Under the pieces are notes generated by a model that saw nothing but the letters and a program-made list of their open reading frames with translations, was not told the origin of the DNA and ran no database searches. A DNA stretch of 8,560 nt from an uncultured Eubacteriales bacterium (GTDB lineage Bacteria > Bacillota > Clostridia > Lachnospirales > Lachnospiraceae), in the NCBI GenBank assembly GCA_900557175.1, contig USSL01000061.1:1-8560 (forward strand). The letters are read 5' to 3'. Every line of letters starts with the position of its first letter. The stretch's first letter is position 1. The position numbers were made by a program, and so were the translations under genes. Shown here one piece after another: positions 5,485-8,560 of the stretch.

Positions 5485-6897
5485 ATGAAGAAAAAACATG
5501 TACTTATTTTAACCGCGGCAGTTGCAGGTGCAGTGGCTTTAGGTGCCGGCTGCGGTAAGAAGGTGACTGCAGAAAGCCTTATTGACGAGGTTACAAAAAA
5601 CACACAGGAGAAAAGCTCTGTTGAAGGAAAGATGTTACTGGATTTTGAAGGAACAGTTTCTGTGGAGCAGGATGGCGCGAGCGCCGGTTTGGATATGGCG
5701 ATGAATGCCGATTTGGATATGCAGTCAACATATAACAAGGATGATCCGAATGATAGTTCAATGTATCTTAAAGGTAAGATGAAGGTCGAGATGATGGGCG
5801 CCAACGTTTCTGTGGACATGGAAAATTACACAGTGCCTGAGGACGGCAAGATAGTGACTTATACCGGAACTCAGGGCGAGTGGATGCGACAGGAAGCAGA
5901 CATGGATGATGCGGCGAATATTCAGAGTGAAATGCTTGGCTTTGATCTGAAAGGGTTTACTGAAGACGGCGGCAAGATTGAACTTGCTGAGGAGACAGAG
6001 AAGGTTGGTGACAAGGAGTGTTATAAGCTGACAATCGGTGTCAGCGGAGACATGATTGATGATCTGATGAATATGTCTTCGGGCATGATGGGCGAATCTA
6101 TGCCGATAGATAGTCTGGACTTTTCTGAGACATCTTTAGATTACGTGATGTACATTGATAAAAAAGAAAAGCTGCCGGTTAAAGTTTCTATCGACGCGGC
6201 AAGTATGATGAACTCAATGATGGGCGTTTTGGAAGAAACAGGCGTTGCTGTGGATGTTGCCAAGTTTGAAATTTCAGCTGAGGTTGAAGGCTATGATACT
6301 GTAGATGAAATTAAAGTGCCTGACGATGTGAAAGAGAAGGCTGTTGATAATAATGGCAACGGCGGTCTTTTAGACGATACGCTTGGCGGTGAAATTGAAA
6401 CGGAAGGCGAGACTGAGGAACCGGAAGAAGAAACTGGTGAGACAGACGCTGCCGGCAATCCGGTCATTACAAGCTATGAGGGTACACATACAGCGACAAT
6501 CGTTCTTCCGGAAGGCTTTGAAGCCGGTTATATGAGCGATACATTTTTAGGCGCAGATAAAGATGATATTGATGTCAATTACTTGTTTAACGATTACACA
6601 ACCTCAGACGAGATGGAAAAGATGACGCATGAGGAGATGGTAAAGGAAGATACGGAAAATTACAGCGACTATAAAAAGTCAGAGACAGAGGAATTTGAGC
6701 TGAATGGCTATAAGGTGCGCTGGTTTAAGGAATCTTATAAGTTTATGGATTCTCCGTGTGTTGATGCCACGGCATGGATTGAAGTTGATGAGGAAACAAT
6801 GTTTACCTGTGAAATTGCTAAGTTCAGTATGGATGGTGCAGTTGATATTACAAAGGAAGAAGTTCAGACACTTCTTGGCGGCGTGACAATCCAGTAA
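5485..6897 (+). CDS. Two-domain, methionine-rich acidic lipoprotein of unknown function (DUF6612/LppX-like N-terminal domain)
   Basis: The 470-residue product starts with a lipoprotein signal: KKK, a hydrophobic stretch at about 6-21, and C23 as the lipid-bearing cysteine in LGAGC. The lipobox is slightly atypical, with Gly rather than Leu at -3. The first domain (about 28-285) alternates beta-like stretches (KGKMKVEMMG, VKVSIDAA, FEISAEVEGY) and ends in DEIKVPDDV. This layout recalls Firmicute lipoproteins of the DUF6612/LppX-LolA-like type, which may bind a hydrophobic ligand; that is inference from style. Residues 288-326 form a Gly/Glu/Asp-rich linker. The second domain (about 327-470) has TATIVLPEGFEAGY and a Trp/Tyr-rich core; I do not recognise it. 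Between residues 50 and 250 I count 23 methionines, often paired. The mature part has only three other cysteines (179, 425, 442). The protein should be anchored outside the membrane. It appears singly transcribed, with a terminator downstream. Confidence 0.8.
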   Translation: MKKKHVLILTAAVAGAVALGAGCGKKVTAESLIDEVTKNTQEKSSVEGKMLLDFEGTVSVEQDGASAGLDMAMNADLDMQSTYNKDDPNDSSMYLKGKMKVEMMGANVSVDMENYTVPEDGKIVTYTGTQGEWMRQEADMDDAANIQSEMLGFDLKGFTEDGGKIELAEETEKVGDKECYKLTIGVSGDMIDDLMNMSSGMMGESMPIDSLDFSETSLDYVMYIDKKEKLPVKVSIDAASMMNSMMGVLEETGVAVDVAKFEISAEVEGYDTVDEIKVPDDVKEKAVDNNGNGGLLDDTLGGEIETEGETEEPEEETGETDAAGNPVITSYEGTHTATIVLPEGFEAGYMSDTFLGADKDDIDVNYLFNDYTTSDEMEKMTHEEMVKEDTENYSDYKKSETEEFELNGYKVRWFKESYKFMDSPCVDATAWIEVDEETMFTCEIAKFSMDGAVDITKEEVQTLLGGVTIQ

Positions 6898-6949
6898 TGA
6901 TCTGAGAGTAAAGAAAATTTTGCATTAACGATGAAATAAGCATTTATAC

Positions 6950-6999
6950 AGTCCTGCGGGAATAGCGGCATAAAAAAATGTTGCTTTTTTCGCAGGACT
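6950..6999 (+). terminator. Compound hairpin containing a rho-independent terminator
   Basis: The inner stem AGCGGCAT (6964-6971) pairs with ATGTTGCT (6978-6985, two G-T pairs) around an A6 loop and runs into T6 (6985-6990), a standard terminator for the lipoprotein gene. An outer perfect repeat, AGTCCTGCG (6950-6958) with CGCAGGACT (6991-6999), encloses it and extends inward by four more pairs that use the T run. The whole is a hairpin of about 50 bases with one T-T mismatch. Confidence 0.75.
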
Positions 7000-7008
7000 T
7001 GTTATAAT
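6981..7008 (+). promoter_or_regulatory. Promoter with perfect extended -10 for the substrate-binding protein gene
   Basis: TATAAT at 7003-7008 is an exact -10 box, preceded by TGT (7000-7002), the extended -10 element. The best -35 is TTGCTT (6981-6986), 16 bases upstream, inside the 3' arm of the terminator hairpin. Transcription should begin near 7015, just after the hairpin, so the hairpin is not in this mRNA. Confidence 0.7.
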
Positions 7009-7063
7009 GGGAATGACAATTTAATGATGGGAGAATTATTACGAATTTAAGAGGTAGAAAACA

Positions 7064-8560
7064 ATGAAAAAAAGATTAGGTTTCCTTTTAAGCGCAACGG
7101 TGATTCTTGTATCTGCTGCACTTGTCGGATGTCAGGGCGGCAAGAGTACGGAAAGCCGGCAGACAGGTAATACTTCTTCAGAAAGCCAAACCGATTTGGG
7201 AGAGGCTTTGAAACCAACAGAAGGTGGTACTGTTGTTATTGGTATGACACAGGACATCGTTAGTCTTGACCCGCATGTAGAAACGGACGCAGGAACTAGA
7301 AGTGTGGTATTTAATTTATACGAAGGCTTAGTCAAACCGACAGTAAGCGGTGAGCTTAGCGCGGCGGTGGCAAGTGATTACAAAATTTCCGATGATGCAA
7401 AGACATATACTTTCACATTGAGAGATGGTGTAACCTTCCATGACGGCAGTGCGGTGACGGCCGAGGATGTTAAATATTCTATTGAGCGTTTTGCGGAGAA
7501 TTCGGGTGAATCCTCCGCTTTTTCTAATTTAGATGAAGTTGTCATTGCGGATGAAAAGACAGTGGAGGTTAAACTGAAGGAAGGTTACTCCGAGTTTTTG
7601 CCGGATCTGGCAGAAGCAGTCATTATTCCGAAGTCGGTGGAGGACATTAACAAAACACCTGTCGGCACAGGCCCTTATAAGTTTGTTTCCTATACGCCGG
7701 GACAGAATATCAAGCTTGAAAAGTATGACGGCTACTGGGGCGAGCAGGGACATCTTGACAGTGCCGAGTTTAAAATCATTGCCGATGTGGACACGGCATT
7801 TATGGAGCTTCAGGCAGGCACGATTGATGTGCTCAACTATCTGACGGCAGATAAGGTGGCGGCACTTGGCGATGACTTTAATATTGTTGAGGGCAACATG
7901 CATCTTGTTCATGCCATGTTTTTGAATAATGATTTTGAGCCGTTTAAGGATGTGAAGGTCAGACAGGCACTCTGCTATGCTGTTGACCGACAGGCGATCA
8001 ATGACTTTTTATTTGGCGGTAAAAGTAAGCTGATCGGTTCGCACATGATACCGGCACTTTCAAAATATTATGAGAGCGGTGCTGAAGATGTTTATACGTA
8101 CGATCCAGAGAAAGCAAAACAGCTGCTTGCAGAAGCGGGATATGCCGACGGCTTTGATTTGGAAATTACAGTACCAAGCTCATATTCACAGCATGTGGAT
8201 TCGGCGCAGATTATTGCTGAGCAGCTTAAGGCTGTTGGCATTAATGCAAATCTGAAGCTTGTAGAGTGGAGCACATGGCTTGATGAGATATACAATGGCC
8301 GTAAGTACGAGGCAACAGTTATCGGCTTTGATGGTACACTGGCGCCAAACGACTGGTTAAAGAAATATCGCTCAGATGCGTCAAATAATATTGCAAACTT
8401 TAAAAATGATGAATATGACAAGACTTTGGATGAGGCTTTAAAGACGGTGGACGAGGAAGAAAAAGTCACACTTTATAAAAAGCTTCAGATGATTCTTGCA
8501 GAAAATGCAGCAAGTGTCTATATCGAAGATCCGGCGGATTTTGTTGCTGTTAATAAGCGG
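7064..8560 (+). CDS. ABC transporter substrate-binding lipoprotein, family 5 (oligopeptide/dipeptide type), 3' truncated by window
   Basis: The frame is open from ATG 7064 to the window end: 499 residues visible and no stop. GAGGT (7051-7055) lies 8 bases before the start. The signal peptide has a clean lipobox, LVGC, with C23 as the lipidated residue, followed by a Ser/Thr/Gln/Gly-rich tether (about 24-50). The body is typical of the SBP_bac_5 family: DIVSLDPHVETD at 64-75, FNLYEGLVKP at 83-92, LRDGVTFHDGSAVTAEDVKY at 119-138, PVGTGPYKF at 199-207, VRQALCYAVDR at 299-309 and DPEKAKQLLAEAGY at 347-360. The last visible residues, YIEDPADFVAVNKR, correspond to the near-end region of the family, so perhaps 20-40 residues are missing. 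It would sit on the outer membrane face and deliver peptides or another small ligand to a permease, probably encoded beyond the right edge. Ligand cannot be told from sequence; nickel and glutathione binders share this fold. Confidence 0.9.
   Translation, partial: MKKRLGFLLSATVILVSAALVGCQGGKSTESRQTGNTSSESQTDLGEALKPTEGGTVVIGMTQDIVSLDPHVETDAGTRSVVFNLYEGLVKPTVSGELSAAVASDYKISDDAKTYTFTLRDGVTFHDGSAVTAEDVKYSIERFAENSGESSAFSNLDEVVIADEKTVEVKLKEGYSEFLPDLAEAVIIPKSVEDINKTPVGTGPYKFVSYTPGQNIKLEKYDGYWGEQGHLDSAEFKIIADVDTAFMELQAGTIDVLNYLTADKVAALGDDFNIVEGNMHLVHAMFLNNDFEPFKDVKVRQALCYAVDRQAINDFLFGGKSKLIGSHMIPALSKYYESGAEDVYTYDPEKAKQLLAEAGYADGFDLEITVPSSYSQHVDSAQIIAEQLKAVGINANLKLVEWSTWLDEIYNGRKYEATVIGFDGTLAPNDWLKKYRSDASNNIANFKNDEYDKTLDEALKTVDEEEKVTLYKKLQMILAENAASVYIEDPADFVAVNKR

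Noticed and set aside
5463..5819. 118-codon - strand frame across the lipoprotein start
   Set aside because: Ser/Pro/Phe-rich translation typical of an antisense shadow; it overlaps the signal peptide and Shine-Dalgarno site of the lipoprotein gene.
6914..6921. AAAATTTT as part of a CodY box upstream of the binding-protein gene
   Set aside because: The flanks do not match the CodY consensus, and the site lies about 80 bases upstream of the -10 box.

Overview
The window reads as ordinary chromosomal sequence of an anaerobic Firmicute, most likely a gut Clostridia/Lachnospiraceae member. This is inferred from strong Shine-Dalgarno sites, sigma-A type promoters, moderate GC with AT-rich gaps, lipoprotein signal peptides, a clostridial-type Nfn pair and a xanthine-dehydrogenase-like hydroxylase of the anaerobic (selenium-dependent) type. 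Species cannot be fixed from sequence alone. All six genes lie on the + strand and the gaps between them are under 170 bases, so no long gene-free stretch exists. No tRNA, rRNA, CRISPR array, insertion sequence or phage gene is visible.

Layout. Bases 1-1017 hold the C-terminal part of a large molybdenum hydroxylase ending in a fused 2[4Fe-4S] ferredoxin domain. The next gap (1018-1164) carries a good promoter, a candidate operator over its -35 box and a strong hairpin at the start of the transcript. Then come nfnA (1165-2052) and nfnB (2052-3440), overlapping by one base, which encode the NADH-dependent reduced ferredoxin:NADP+ oxidoreductase; a terminator follows. A promoter tucked into the terminator tail drives pepF (3547-5355), an M3B oligoendopeptidase F. 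After a weak hairpin and another promoter comes a two-domain, methionine-rich, acidic lipoprotein of unknown role (5485-6897). A compound hairpin containing a terminator, overlapped by a further promoter, precedes a family 5 (oligopeptide/dipeptide type) ABC transporter substrate-binding lipoprotein that starts at 7064 and runs off the right edge.

How the genes may work together. The first three genes form a redox theme: the hydroxylase releases electrons from a purine-like substrate, and Nfn balances NADH, NADPH and ferredoxin. The last three act on peptides or at the cell surface: a binding lipoprotein that captures peptides or similar ligands, a cytosolic peptidase that cuts peptides, and an uncharacterised surface lipoprotein between them. 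Each of pepF, the lipoprotein and the binding protein appears to have its own promoter, so co-function there is only suggested. I see no convincing undescribed system; the most notable points are the ferredoxin fusion on the hydroxylase, the regulatory architecture before nfnA, the compound terminator/promoter hairpin before the binding protein, and the unusual lipoprotein.
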